DNA of 64,000 nucleotides, from the NCBI GenBank assembly GCA_946998115.1, contig CAMPYB010000004.1:6175-70174 (forward strand). The letters run 5' to 3'. This DNA comes from an uncultured Actinomyces sp. (GTDB lineage Bacteria; Actinomycetota; Actinomycetes; Actinomycetales; Actinomycetaceae). A model generated the notes under the pieces. It had not been told where the DNA came from. It was given only the letters and a program-made list of their open reading frames with translations, and made no database searches. Below, piece after piece: positions 17,237 to 25,943 of the stretch (within the stretch, counting starts at the first letter, position 1; the number at the start of each line of letters is the position of its first letter). The position numbers and the translations under genes are program-made.

Positions 17237-19492
17237 TTAATTTTTAAAAACATATTCTCTCTGCTCTGAATTTAAATACATTGAAATATTTTCTTCAAAA
17301 ATATTTTGCAAATTTACTATATTCTCGTTTTGTCTGATATCTTTCAAACATTTTACTATTATATTGTTATCATCAATAATATTTAAAAATTTAAGAGTAG
17401 TTTTTACTCCAGACTGAATTTGCCCTAAAATATCTCCCTCTTTACGCATTTTTAAGTCTAATTCAGCAATTTTAAATCCATCATTCGTCGAAGAAAACTC
17501 TTGTAATTTTTTATATGAAGGATGCTCTTGATCAAGATTTGTTAGTAACATACAATAACTTTGTTTACTACTACGTCCAACACGCCCACGTAACTGATGT
17601 AAAGTTGCAAGCCCAAATCTATGCGCATCTAAAATCACCATCATAGTAGCATCTTTCACATCTACACCAACTTCAATAACAGTAGTTGAAACAAGTATCG
17701 GAGCTACATGATCTGAAAAATCTTTCATTATTTTTTCTTTTTCTTCACTACTAGTATTAGAAGACATTTTATGAAAATGAACATTTTTTAAACTTTGAGA
17801 TCTTTTTATCCTATCGCAAGCTTTATCTATTGAAACTATTTCTTTAGATCTATAATTTTCATCAGCAAAATTATTTTTTCTAACATCTAAAGTGCAATTA
17901 GAATCATGCTTTTTTTCTTTACCATCAGAAATTTTAGGTACAACAACATAAACGCACCCGCCTTTTTTAATCTCTTCACTTGCTTTATCCCAAACTCTTT
18001 CTTCCCAAGTTTTACGAACACCATCCTTCATGAAAAATTTTTTAGAATCAACTAAAAATGTTTTTACATCTTTTCTACCTATAGGTTTTTGTCTAATCAC
18101 ACTAATATCAGTATTACCGAAAATCGCAATTGCAAGACTCCTAGGTATAGGAGTAGCGCTCAAAGACAGCAAATGAGGCATAATAGTAGTCTTCTCAAGT
18201 AATTTTTGTCTCTGTAAAACACCAAACCTGTGTTGTTCATCGACCACTACTAAAGCTAGATTTTCAATAATGACATGTTCTGATAGCAAAGCATGCGTTC
18301 CTATATATATACCAGGCACGCCACTTGCAAGCTTCATAAGTACTGTTTTTTTTGCACTGAGAGGCATAGAACCCGTAAGAATGTTTATATCCACATTTTC
18401 TAACTTTAGTTCTTCGCAAGCAAAATTTTTATTTATAATCTTTTCTTCATCAATTCCGAGAATAGCCTTCATATTTTCATAATGCTGATGAGCTAATACT
18501 TCAGTTGGTGCTAATAATATTGCTTGATGATTATTTTCAACAACTACTAGCATTGCCAACAAAGCAACTATCGTTTTACCAGCTCCTACATCTGCCATAA
18601 GCATTCTTTTCATAGGAATACTTTTATTTATATCTGTTAATATCTCAGTAAATACTTTTTTCTGGTCTCCAGTTAATTCATATGGAAGATTTTTTATTAA
18701 TTTATCACATAAACTTTCTTCCTTTTTCTCACATTTATATGCTTTTTGTTGCTGTAAATTTTTCCTTTCTATATCAAAAATCATATTTAACATAAACGCT
18801 TCATGATATTTCAAACTATATAATGCATTTTCATATTCTTTCTCATTATCAGGATCATGCATTTTCTTTATTGCTTCATAATATGAATATATTTTTTCAG
18901 AACGCAAAATCTCGTTTGGAATTATTTCTTTAAAAGAATTTTCATCAACTAAATTTAAAACAGTTTCTATACTAGTCTTGACTTTCCACGAAGCAAAACC
19001 AGCTGTTGCAGGATATACAGGTATAGGTTTATGAACATATTCTTCTAAATTACAATTATCACTATCTATAATTTCAAACTCGGGATGTACTATTTGTTTA
19101 ACAGAATTATAAGAAGACACTGTGCCACATATTAATATGTTTTCCGCATTCATCATATTAGTTCTATGGTATTTCAATATTGATGGATTTTTAGAAAAAA
19201 AAGTTGTTACGAGAAAATTTTTTCCATCAGTAATAGTTGCTTGTAATATATATCCTTTTTTGGCATACATTTGCCTTATAGTAGCGTAAGCTACTTTTGC
19301 TTGCAAAGTTACATAATCGCCTTCTTGTAGAGACGTAAAGCTAGTTAATTCCCCTCTTTTATAATATTTTCGTGGCTTCAAATTCAACAGTTCAAATACA
19401 GTAGAAACTCCTATTTTTTCAAGTTTTTCACTGACTTTTTTCCCAAATATTTCACTCAACTCAATGCGAACAATATCTTTGTCGGTATACAT
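17237..19492 (-). CDS. recG: ATP-dependent DNA helicase RecG
   Basis: 751 residues. RecG remodels stalled forks and branched DNA in recombination and repair. The N-terminal wedge/OB domain (about 20-160) precedes the helicase domains: Walker A MADVGAGKTIVALLAM, Walker B variant VVVDEQHRFGV, motif III LSATPIPRSL, and the C-terminal half with VSTTVIEVGVDVKDA, the QLRGRVGRS motif and the RecG-type C-terminus. A variable, Lys/Asn-rich insert lies between the two helicase lobes. It is followed upstream by the DAK2-like gene 38 nt away, the usual actinobacterial pairing. Confidence 0.96.
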   Translation of the reverse strand: MYTDKDIVRIELSEIFGKKVSEKLEKIGVSTVFELLNLKPRKYYKRGELTSFTSLQEGDYVTLQAKVAYATIRQMYAKKGYILQATITDGKNFLVTTFFSKNPSILKYHRTNMMNAENILICGTVSSYNSVKQIVHPEFEIIDSDNCNLEEYVHKPIPVYPATAGFASWKVKTSIETVLNLVDENSFKEIIPNEILRSEKIYSYYEAIKKMHDPDNEKEYENALYSLKYHEAFMLNMIFDIERKNLQQQKAYKCEKKEESLCDKLIKNLPYELTGDQKKVFTEILTDINKSIPMKRMLMADVGAGKTIVALLAMLVVVENNHQAILLAPTEVLAHQHYENMKAILGIDEEKIINKNFACEELKLENVDINILTGSMPLSAKKTVLMKLASGVPGIYIGTHALLSEHVIIENLALVVVDEQHRFGVLQRQKLLEKTTIMPHLLSLSATPIPRSLAIAIFGNTDISVIRQKPIGRKDVKTFLVDSKKFFMKDGVRKTWEERVWDKASEEIKKGGCVYVVVPKISDGKEKKHDSNCTLDVRKNNFADENYRSKEIVSIDKACDRIKRSQSLKNVHFHKMSSNTSSEEKEKIMKDFSDHVAPILVSTTVIEVGVDVKDATMMVILDAHRFGLATLHQLRGRVGRSSKQSYCMLLTNLDQEHPSYKKLQEFSSTNDGFKIAELDLKMRKEGDILGQIQSGVKTTLKFLNIIDDNNIIVKCLKDIRQNENIVNLQNIFEENISMYLNSEQREYVFKN

Positions 19493-19530
19493 ATTACTAC
19501 TCTATGCGATATCCCATCTTAAGATTAATT

Positions 19531-21129
19531 TTATAACTGCATATCATTTTTAGTTAACAATATTATATTTTCATTATTTTCTACAGATTGTCCAAATTTT
19601 TTTTCAAGAAAAGTCTCAACATATGCTTCATTATTTGTAATTCTTGCAATAATATTTTCTATTTTTTCTTTCCAAATATTTGAATTTTTTTCGCTTAGCA
19701 ATATTGTAATATATTTATCATTAGGTGCTATAAAATCTTGCACTTTTTCTTCTACATCCATATTTTCATTTATATTTAGTACTCTATAATTTGACAGTGT
19801 TTTTATGCATTCAAAAATATTTTGATGAAGTTCTTGTTTTTCTTTTATCAAAACCATATTTGATGCTATATTCTCTGACAACGTTTTTGTTTCTAAATCA
19901 TTTAAAGTTTTAACAAAAATAATTTTTTTGTATTCATTATTTTCTAATATTTTTTGTTCATTTTCAGTTTTTATGATTTTTTTTGAGTAAATATATACTA
20001 GATTATTTTTGTTCATTATTTCAAATAATGTTTTTAATATGGTATTTTCTTCCATCTTATATACAACTTGTGCACCTGTTCTTGTTATCATTTGTGATAA
20101 AGAAAGGTTTTCAAGACAAGCTATAACACTTAAATTCAATTCCTTATTTGTATTATTTTTTTCAAATATTGCTATATTTTTATCATTTTGATAGTCAGAA
20201 ATATTTGTGTAATTATGCATTGAAATTGGTGAAAGATTTTTAATTATTAAATTTTTTATTTTATTCTCTTTAGGTATCATTGAATATAGCTCGTTACCTT
20301 TAACATTTACATACCATTTAGTAACAAAAAAATTATCAGATTTACCAACAATAATATATTTGCACTCTTTTTCATCATATTTTTTTTCAAGGTATTTTAT
20401 TATTTCTGAATTAGCTTCTATAGTGTAGAAAATTTCATAGTTTTCTGTAGCGCTTCTTATTTTATTTTTATTTTTCTTATGTTTTTCAGCTGTATCAACA
20501 AGCATATTTCTAACTGCTAAAGATGCACCATCGCTCTCTTCTAAAGCATATTCTAAACTTGATATTACAGTACAAGCTATTGCATATTTGTAACTGTATC
20601 TCATTTTTTCTTCAGGCATTTCCGCGAATACCAATTGGCTGGAAACTATAAAACTTTGGCACACTGATTTTAGGTCAATAATATTTTCCAAATATTTACA
20701 ATTTTCTATTGCATTATAAAAAATGTTATTTAAAAGTATTTGATTTTCTTCGCTATTTTCATTAGTAATTTTAGATCCAATTTTATTTATTAGCTCTATA
20801 ATTTCTATAGGAGTAAGTGATTGTTTAATTTCTTCAAGCAACATTACAAAACATTTAAAAATAGTAAGTGCTCCATTAGTTATAGCTAAATTTTGCATAA
20901 TAGAAATAACATTTTGCAATACAGTAATACAGTTATTATCATCAATTGTTTTTTCTAATTCTTCCACAACAATTTTATACATGTAAATAATATTATTTAT
21001 ATCTTCAATATCTTGATTATTTTCTACTAAAAGGAAAAATATGTCTTTATTATTTTCTAAGTCAATATATGCATTAATGAACCATTGTTTTAACATGGCT
21101 CCCGTAAATATTTCACTTTGAACATTCAT
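19531..21129 (-). CDS. Degenerate DAK2/FakA-like protein
   Basis: 532 residues, extremely rich in Asn, Ile and Lys. Its place between rpmB and recG and its length are those of the actinobacterial DAK2-domain protein (FakA/YloV type, a fatty-acid or dihydroxyacetone kinase-like protein). Residual similarity is visible: helical N-terminus with MLKQWFINA near position 12, and a C-terminal block beginning ITRTGAQVVYKMEENTILK that resembles the FakA C-terminal domain. The hallmark nucleotide-binding sequences of the N-terminal domain (the PDGDTGTN loop and the GARGNSG loop) are not found where they should lie. Either it has lost kinase activity and kept another role, or it is decaying. The open frame remains intact. 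The start has no ribosome-binding site. Confidence 0.55.
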   Translation of the reverse strand: MNVQSEIFTGAMLKQWFINAYIDLENNKDIFFLLVENNQDIEDINNIIYMYKIVVEELEKTIDDNNCITVLQNVISIMQNLAITNGALTIFKCFVMLLEEIKQSLTPIEIIELINKIGSKITNENSEENQILLNNIFYNAIENCKYLENIIDLKSVCQSFIVSSQLVFAEMPEEKMRYSYKYAIACTVISSLEYALEESDGASLAVRNMLVDTAEKHKKNKNKIRSATENYEIFYTIEANSEIIKYLEKKYDEKECKYIIVGKSDNFFVTKWYVNVKGNELYSMIPKENKIKNLIIKNLSPISMHNYTNISDYQNDKNIAIFEKNNTNKELNLSVIACLENLSLSQMITRTGAQVVYKMEENTILKTLFEIMNKNNLVYIYSKKIIKTENEQKILENNEYKKIIFVKTLNDLETKTLSENIASNMVLIKEKQELHQNIFECIKTLSNYRVLNINENMDVEEKVQDFIAPNDKYITILLSEKNSNIWKEKIENIIARITNNEAYVETFLEKKFGQSVENNENIILLTKNDMQL

Positions 21130-21223
21130 AATATTTATTTTTACTATTTTTCATATGCCTGTATCTTTTTAGTATCATACCATAATGATAGTAAATGTTT
21201 GTACTAATAATTTTTAATTTAGT

Positions 21224-21251
21224 TTGCATATTTTTAGATTTTTGGTATTAT
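21224..21251 (+). promoter_or_regulatory. Promoter of rpmB
   Basis: TTGCAT (21224-21229), a 16-bp spacer and TATTAT (21246-21251). The leader would be about 75 nt to the GTG start at 21333. Confidence 0.65.
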
Positions 21252-21332
21252 ATATGAGTTGAGTGTTTATATGGCACTTATTTTATTTTGTTAACTATGT
21301 CTTTTATAGGCTTGAACGATCAGGAGAGACAC

Positions 21333-21524
21333 GTGGCTTCCACCTGCGATATTTGCGGTAAAGGACCGGGCTTTGGCAAGAGCGTTTCACACTCTCACTT
21401 GCGTACAAACCGTCGTTGGAACCCAAACATCCAGCGTGTTCGTGCGCTAGTCGGCTCCACACCAAAACGTTTGAATGTTTGTACTAAATGCATTAAGAGT
21501 GGCAAAATTACACGCAGTGCATAA
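21333..21524 (+). CDS. rpmB: 50S ribosomal protein L28
   Basis: 63 residues of L28. I start at GTG 21333, because AGGAGA lies 5-6 nt upstream and the conserved N-terminus ASTCDICGKGPGFGKSVSHS follows at once. An in-frame ATG 45 nt earlier would add residues not found in the family. It keeps the four cysteines (CDICGK and NVCTKCIKSG) of the zinc-binding form. The gene is divergent from the DAK2-like gene and ends at an intrinsic terminator. Confidence 0.97.
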   Translation: MASTCDICGKGPGFGKSVSHSHLRTNRRWNPNIQRVRALVGSTPKRLNVCTKCIKSGKITRSA

Positions 21525-21539
21525 TTGCTAAACTTTCAT

Positions 21540-21570
21540 AAAGGTCACGTAAGTGGCCTTTATTATTTTA
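21540..21570 (+). terminator. Rho-independent terminator of rpmB
   Basis: A 9-bp stem AAAGGTCAC/GTGGCCTTT (one wobble pair) with a 4-nt loop and a T-rich tail, starting 15 nt after the rpmB stop. Confidence 0.9.
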
Positions 21571-21583
21571 ATTACAAATTTTT

Positions 21584-21630
21584 CAAAAAAAAATTCAGAC
21601 GGCCTACTTGTATATATTCAACCGTCTGAA
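21584..21630 (-). terminator. Rho-independent terminator of galE containing a DUS-like 10-mer
   Basis: On the minus strand a perfect 9-bp stem (TTCAGACGG/CCGTCTGAA) around a 19-nt loop, followed by nine Ts. It begins 6 nt past the galE stop. The distal arm with its next base reads GCCGTCTGAA, the Neisseria DNA-uptake word. Confidence 0.9.
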
Positions 21631-21636
21631 AACAAA

Positions 21637-22626
21637 CTATTTTACTTTTATAGGCCTATCGCCTGCCTGCCATGCATTCCAAGCTGATTGAACCATTTCT
21701 TCCAATCCATATTTTGCTTTCCAACCTAGAACTTTACCTATTCTAGTTACATCTCCTATGAGCTGCGGAGGATCTCCTTTACGTCTAGGTAATATTTCAG
21801 GATCAAGTTTCATGCCAGAAACTTTTTCTATAACATCAATAATTTCTTTAACTGATGTTCCTTTACCTGTTCCAACATTGAAAGAATGAAATTCAAAATG
21901 CTCATTTTTACGTAAATATTCCATTGCATTAATATGAGCAATTGCTAAATCTGTAATATGTATATAATCTCTTACACAAGTTCCATCAGGAGTCGGATAA
22001 TCATTACCAAAAATTTTAGGCTGCTCACCTTTAGCTAAACGATCTAAAACCATTGGGATTAGATTCAATATTGCAGGATCACCAAGCTGATCGGAGCCTG
22101 CACCTGCAACATTAAAATAGCGAAGAGCCGCCCATTTAAGCCCCCATGCTTTTTCACAAGCTTGTAACATTTCTTCGCCAATCAATTTTGATGCTCCATA
22201 CGGATTTATAGGTTTCTTATCAATATCTTCTTTTACTACAGACACTGGCGGAGCACCATAAACTGCTGCTGAAGAAGAAAAAATCATTTCTTTAACACCA
22301 GCTTTCTCCATAGCTAATAACAAATTAGCCATACCTCCAACGTTTTGTTGATAATACCACGCAGGCTTTTCTACAGATTCACCAACTTGCTTTCTGGCCG
22401 CAAAGTGTATAACTGACTGAACATTATCTTCTAACATAACGTTCACTAAAGGTTCAATTGATGACATATCTGCTATATCTAATTTAAGTAATTTACTATC
22501 ACCAATACGACTTGCACTTCCATATGACAAATCATCTACTACAATAACTTTTTCACCACGTTCAAGTAATAAGTGCACTACATGCGCACCAATATAACCA
22601 GCGCCACCAGCAACCAGAATACTCAT
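21637..22626 (-). CDS. galE: UDP-glucose 4-epimerase
   Basis: 329 residues of the extended short-chain dehydrogenase family. It interconverts UDP-glucose and UDP-galactose for wall or capsule sugars and galactose use. The NAD-binding motif is GGAGYIGAH at the N-terminus; the catalytic Ser-Tyr-Lys set is in SSSAAVYG and NPYGASK; RYFNVAGA and VRDYIH are further signatures. CAGGAG precedes the ATG. It stands as a single gene, with terminators on both sides. There are no gal or exopolysaccharide neighbours, so its pathway cannot be narrowed. Confidence 0.95.
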   Translation of the reverse strand: MSILVAGGAGYIGAHVVHLLLERGEKVIVVDDLSYGSASRIGDSKLLKLDIADMSSIEPLVNVMLEDNVQSVIHFAARKQVGESVEKPAWYYQQNVGGMANLLLAMEKAGVKEMIFSSSAAVYGAPPVSVVKEDIDKKPINPYGASKLIGEEMLQACEKAWGLKWAALRYFNVAGAGSDQLGDPAILNLIPMVLDRLAKGEQPKIFGNDYPTPDGTCVRDYIHITDLAIAHINAMEYLRKNEHFEFHSFNVGTGKGTSVKEIIDVIEKVSGMKLDPEILPRRKGDPPQLIGDVTRIGKVLGWKAKYGLEEMVQSAWNAWQAGDRPIKVK

Positions 22627-22687
22627 AGAAACTCCTGTAAAGTTTAGCTAATCTATATCAATATAATAAATTTTATTATACATCTTT

Positions 22688-22724
22688 AAAGAGGGTGGAA
22701 ACGTAACTTATTCCCACCCTCTTT
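22688..22724. terminator. Hairpin terminator after the muramidase gene
   Basis: A perfect 11-bp stem (AAAGAGGGTGG at 22688-22698, complement at 22714-22724) with a 15-nt loop, 20 nt past the muramidase stop on the minus strand. The T-tract is short, so its efficiency is uncertain. Confidence 0.7.
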
Positions 22725-22743
22725 ATAAATATTTTCAAACAGA

Positions 22744-25263
22744 TCACCTTGGCAAAGCGTAATAAGCCCATAAGCGATTATCACCGTAAAATACGTTTCC
22801 ATCTAAATTAGCATTATAACCATCTAGACGTAAATTACTTGTATACTGCCACATTGCTGCTCTGTTCCACCATTTAATTACAAAAGTAGGTGTTCTTTCA
22901 GGTTCCAAAGATTTCGGAGCATTATATGGGTAATAAGCAACCCAAAGCGGATATCCAGCATTTGCAACTGACGACCAATTTGCATGATTTACAGTGTCTT
23001 GTGACATGTAAATCATCGGTTTAACTCCAGTAAGGCTATATACTGTATCCAACCATTTTTTATTCCAATTAACGTCAAATCTATTACTTTGCTCATTATC
23101 AAGAACTAGCATTGGACCATATCGTAAATATGGTTTTATAGTGTTCACAAAATGATAAGCTTCTGATACAGGATCACCTTTTGAGCCAGCTTCATGCGCA
23201 AAATGATAGAATCCAATTTTTTTGTTAAGCCTAATAGCTTCATCAACTTGATTTTGATGGAATGGATTGACATAACCAGTACCACCTGTTGCTTTTACAA
23301 TTACAAATTGAATATTTTGTATCCTATTCAACTGTATATTTTTTTGCCAAGACGATATATCTATACCGCTCATACGCGAAATAACAGCAGGATAACCGTA
23401 GGAAGAAGCTTTAATTATTCCATGCTCAAATTTTTGAAAAGCAATTCCACCTTCATATTGTATAGGCGCAATAGGATAGCCATATGATGAATTTTCCCAA
23501 CCTGATGCTATCCATTTTTTCGTTGTCTCTTCACGTAAGACTATCGGAACAACTCCATTATTAGGCGTTATGTAGATAGCGGTTTCAATACCATTATTTT
23601 TAATTGTGGCAACACAACCACCATCACGCAAGCCACAGCGTAATTGTCTGACTATTTCATTTCCATATTTATTTTGGTTAAATCTTATAAATCTTTCAAA
23701 TGCGACTTGTTTTTTTGTAATAGTAGTTCTGCGTCCTTTTATATAACCATTTTCAAAATAGTCAACGCTACCTCTGCTCTCAGTCGGATATCCTAGTGGC
23801 GAGTTTTCCCAACCTTGCATTTTCCATTCTATTATATTTGGATTTGAAAGGTTTACTGGAACTATTCTTCCATTATGTTTATATAATGCTACGCTTTCTC
23901 CATTATTATTTTTAAAAGTTTGTACGCATCCTCCGTCTGCCAATGAACATACTAAATTATTCATAGGATGAGATAGAACACGAGAATTTTCTTTATAATA
24001 TTTTCCATAATCACTGTCATTTAACAGTTCTATTGCATTAGAGCCAGATTGAAATATAATTCCATTTTCAAATTCCTGTTTTTGTGAGCCATCATTTAAA
24101 CTTTTAACAGCACTCACAGGATAACCAAATTTGCCATTTTCCCAACCAGACTTAATCCAAAATTTTGCAATCGGTGAATTTAAATCCACATATTGAGGCA
24201 CAGTATTAGCTGATGTATAAAGCGCATATCGTTTACCATTTTTTTCAAAAGAACGTACACAACCATCATTTTTCAATCCACATTTTATATCTGTTATCGG
24301 ATTACCTAATATATTTTTATGTGCGGAAGCAAACTTCGACAATGCTTCCCTAGGGGAAATAACTGCCTTTACTCCATTGGAATCTTGGATAAGTTTGCCA
24401 AATTCAAAATTCTGATATCCACCTGAAGCATTTGAAACAAATTCACTTGTCGGATACCCAAAACTTCCATTTTCCCAACCGCTAGAACTCCATTTACGTC
24501 CTATAGGAGAATCTAAATTAACACTGAAAATACCATTAGTAGACTTATAAACAGCATGTGTAATACCAGAAGAATTAATATATGACTGAACACTTCCACC
24601 ATTTACTAAGTTATCTTTAATATTATTTACAGGCACACCTAGAGTATTTATATTGTTTTCAAAATATCTGCGTAGAGGACTATTTTCTTCAATTACTGAC
24701 AAACCTTTACCACGAGTATAAGCAATAATACCTTTTTCAAAAATCTGATACCAAGAAGAATCACCAACTTGAATTTCAGCTCTTACAGGATAACCAAATC
24801 TACCATTTTCCCAACCAGACTTAGCCCAATAAGAACCAATAGCACCATTAAGCTTAACAGGAGCAACAGGAGATACGTCTGAAGCATATACTGCAAGTGA
24901 AACACCACGCGAATTTCTAAAAGATTGCACACAACCAAATTCGCGCAAACTACACTTTACAGCATTTACAGCATTAAACTTATCGTCATTTTCAGCATTT
25001 AATCCATTTATATAATCACTGATACGTATTGTTTTTCCTTCATTACCTAAAGGAACAGCTCGATCACCGTTTTGAACAGGTTTAGGCACATCTTTTATGG
25101 CATTATCATCTTGATGTTGCAATTGCTGATTTTGCGAATTATCATTGGCATTATCATTTTCTGCAGCAAATACATTAGGCGTATAACCTGCTACAGTAAT
25201 ACCAAGTACAAATGCAATGCATAAAGTTAATTTTCTTAAAAGACTGCTAGAAAATCTATTCAT
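22744..25263 (-). CDS. Secreted muramidase: five LGFP repeats plus GH25 domain
   Basis: About 839 residues from the ATG at 25261-25263, which has AAGGAG 5 nt upstream. A signal peptide (about 25 residues, ending near VFA-AEN) is followed by a Gln/Asn-rich linker. At least five LGFP-type repeats are visible, each with a GWENxxxGYP core (SGWENGRFGYP, SGWENGSFGYP, SGWENGKFGYP, QGWENSPLGYP and SGWENSSYGYP), spaced about 100 residues apart. The C-terminal 200 residues are a glycoside hydrolase family 25 lysozyme: GIDISSWQ, FVIVKATGGTGYVNP, GFYHFAHE and MLVLDNE hold the expected acidic residues. It probably cleaves its own peptidoglycan during growth, with the LGFP repeats holding it to the envelope. 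There is no sorting signal. It ends at a strong hairpin. Confidence 0.92.
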   Translation of the reverse strand: MNRFSSSLLRKLTLCIAFVLGITVAGYTPNVFAAENDNANDNSQNQQLQHQDDNAIKDVPKPVQNGDRAVPLGNEGKTIRISDYINGLNAENDDKFNAVNAVKCSLREFGCVQSFRNSRGVSLAVYASDVSPVAPVKLNGAIGSYWAKSGWENGRFGYPVRAEIQVGDSSWYQIFEKGIIAYTRGKGLSVIEENSPLRRYFENNINTLGVPVNNIKDNLVNGGSVQSYINSSGITHAVYKSTNGIFSVNLDSPIGRKWSSSGWENGSFGYPTSEFVSNASGGYQNFEFGKLIQDSNGVKAVISPREALSKFASAHKNILGNPITDIKCGLKNDGCVRSFEKNGKRYALYTSANTVPQYVDLNSPIAKFWIKSGWENGKFGYPVSAVKSLNDGSQKQEFENGIIFQSGSNAIELLNDSDYGKYYKENSRVLSHPMNNLVCSLADGGCVQTFKNNNGESVALYKHNGRIVPVNLSNPNIIEWKMQGWENSPLGYPTESRGSVDYFENGYIKGRRTTITKKQVAFERFIRFNQNKYGNEIVRQLRCGLRDGGCVATIKNNGIETAIYITPNNGVVPIVLREETTKKWIASGWENSSYGYPIAPIQYEGGIAFQKFEHGIIKASSYGYPAVISRMSGIDISSWQKNIQLNRIQNIQFVIVKATGGTGYVNPFHQNQVDEAIRLNKKIGFYHFAHEAGSKGDPVSEAYHFVNTIKPYLRYGPMLVLDNEQSNRFDVNWNKKWLDTVYSLTGVKPMIYMSQDTVNHANWSSVANAGYPLWVAYYPYNAPKSLEPERTPTFVIKWWNRAAMWQYTSNLRLDGYNANLDGNVFYGDNRLWAYYALPR

Positions 25264-25449
25264 TAAAACTCCTTTTGAAAGATAAATATAGTCTGTCAAA
25301 ATAGTAGAAATATTATATTTCCGTTGCTTGTTCTCTGTGTTAACATATTTTATTAAAACATATCAGAAAAACATACGCATATTCTCAAAAGAAATTTTTA
25401 ATTTTTTTACTTAAATTTTATACCTAATTTTCATTAAACTTTATTTTTT

Positions 25450-25827
25450 CTATTTAGTGTTCAGATATTCTGAAATATTTTGTCTAACTAGCATATCTGT
25501 AGTGTTCTCATTAATATTACACTTCAAAGGTCTCTTATTTTTAATGCTCTTTTTTTTCATTATTTTATACACTATATAATGCCTTTTGGTTGTCAATATA
25601 ACATTTATTCCTATAAGAACAAAAATTGTGTTTGAGACAACTGAAGGCCATGCACCAGCATATACACACATTATTGCAAGTAAACTTGCTCCTCCCATGT
25701 TCAACGCATGGTATTTTAAAGAATCTGGCGCAAGCTTTTTTGCAGACACTAAATAATATGCACTGAAAGTAGCTAGCGCTCCTATCCAACCTAAAACACT
25801 TACTATTATTCCACTTAGATTACCCAT
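25450..25827 (-). CDS. Small membrane protein, CBU_0592-like
   Basis: About 125 residues with three predicted membrane helices (about 5-25, 37-55 and 58-78). The core GWIGALATFSAYYLVS, SLKYHALNMGGASLLA and GAWPSVVSNTIFVLIG match the pattern of the CBU_0592 family, which has no known function. The C-terminal 45 residues are basic and cytoplasmic. I prefer the ATG at 25825-25827, because a promoter-like TTGTAC-17-CATAAT ends 6 nt before it and no ribosome-binding site exists, which suggests a leaderless mRNA. The gene is divergent from the LysR regulator. Confidence 0.7.
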   Translation of the reverse strand: MGNLSGIIVSVLGWIGALATFSAYYLVSAKKLAPDSLKYHALNMGGASLLAIMCVYAGAWPSVVSNTIFVLIGINVILTTKRHYIVYKIMKKKSIKNKRPLKCNINENTTDMLVRQNISEYLNTK

Positions 25828-25833
25828 GTAAAT

Positions 25834-25862
25834 ATTATGCAACAAACACTAGTTAAGTACAA
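25834..25862 (-). promoter_or_regulatory. Promoter abutting the start codon of the small membrane protein gene
   Basis: On the minus strand TTGTAC (25857-25862), 17 bp and CATAAT (25834-25839), with 6 nt to the ATG at 25827. Transcription would begin at or next to the start codon. Confidence 0.6.
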
Positions 25863-25943
25863 TAGAATTATAAAAATTTATTATTAATTTTTTCTTAAGT
25901 AAACACTTTTATATATCTTAACATATTGTGATAAAGTTTTAGT

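Noticed and set aside
21637..22626. galE as a transfer from Neisseria, because of the uptake-like word in its terminator
   Set aside because: The protein reads as a typical actinobacterial GalE; the word is only in the non-coding hairpin.
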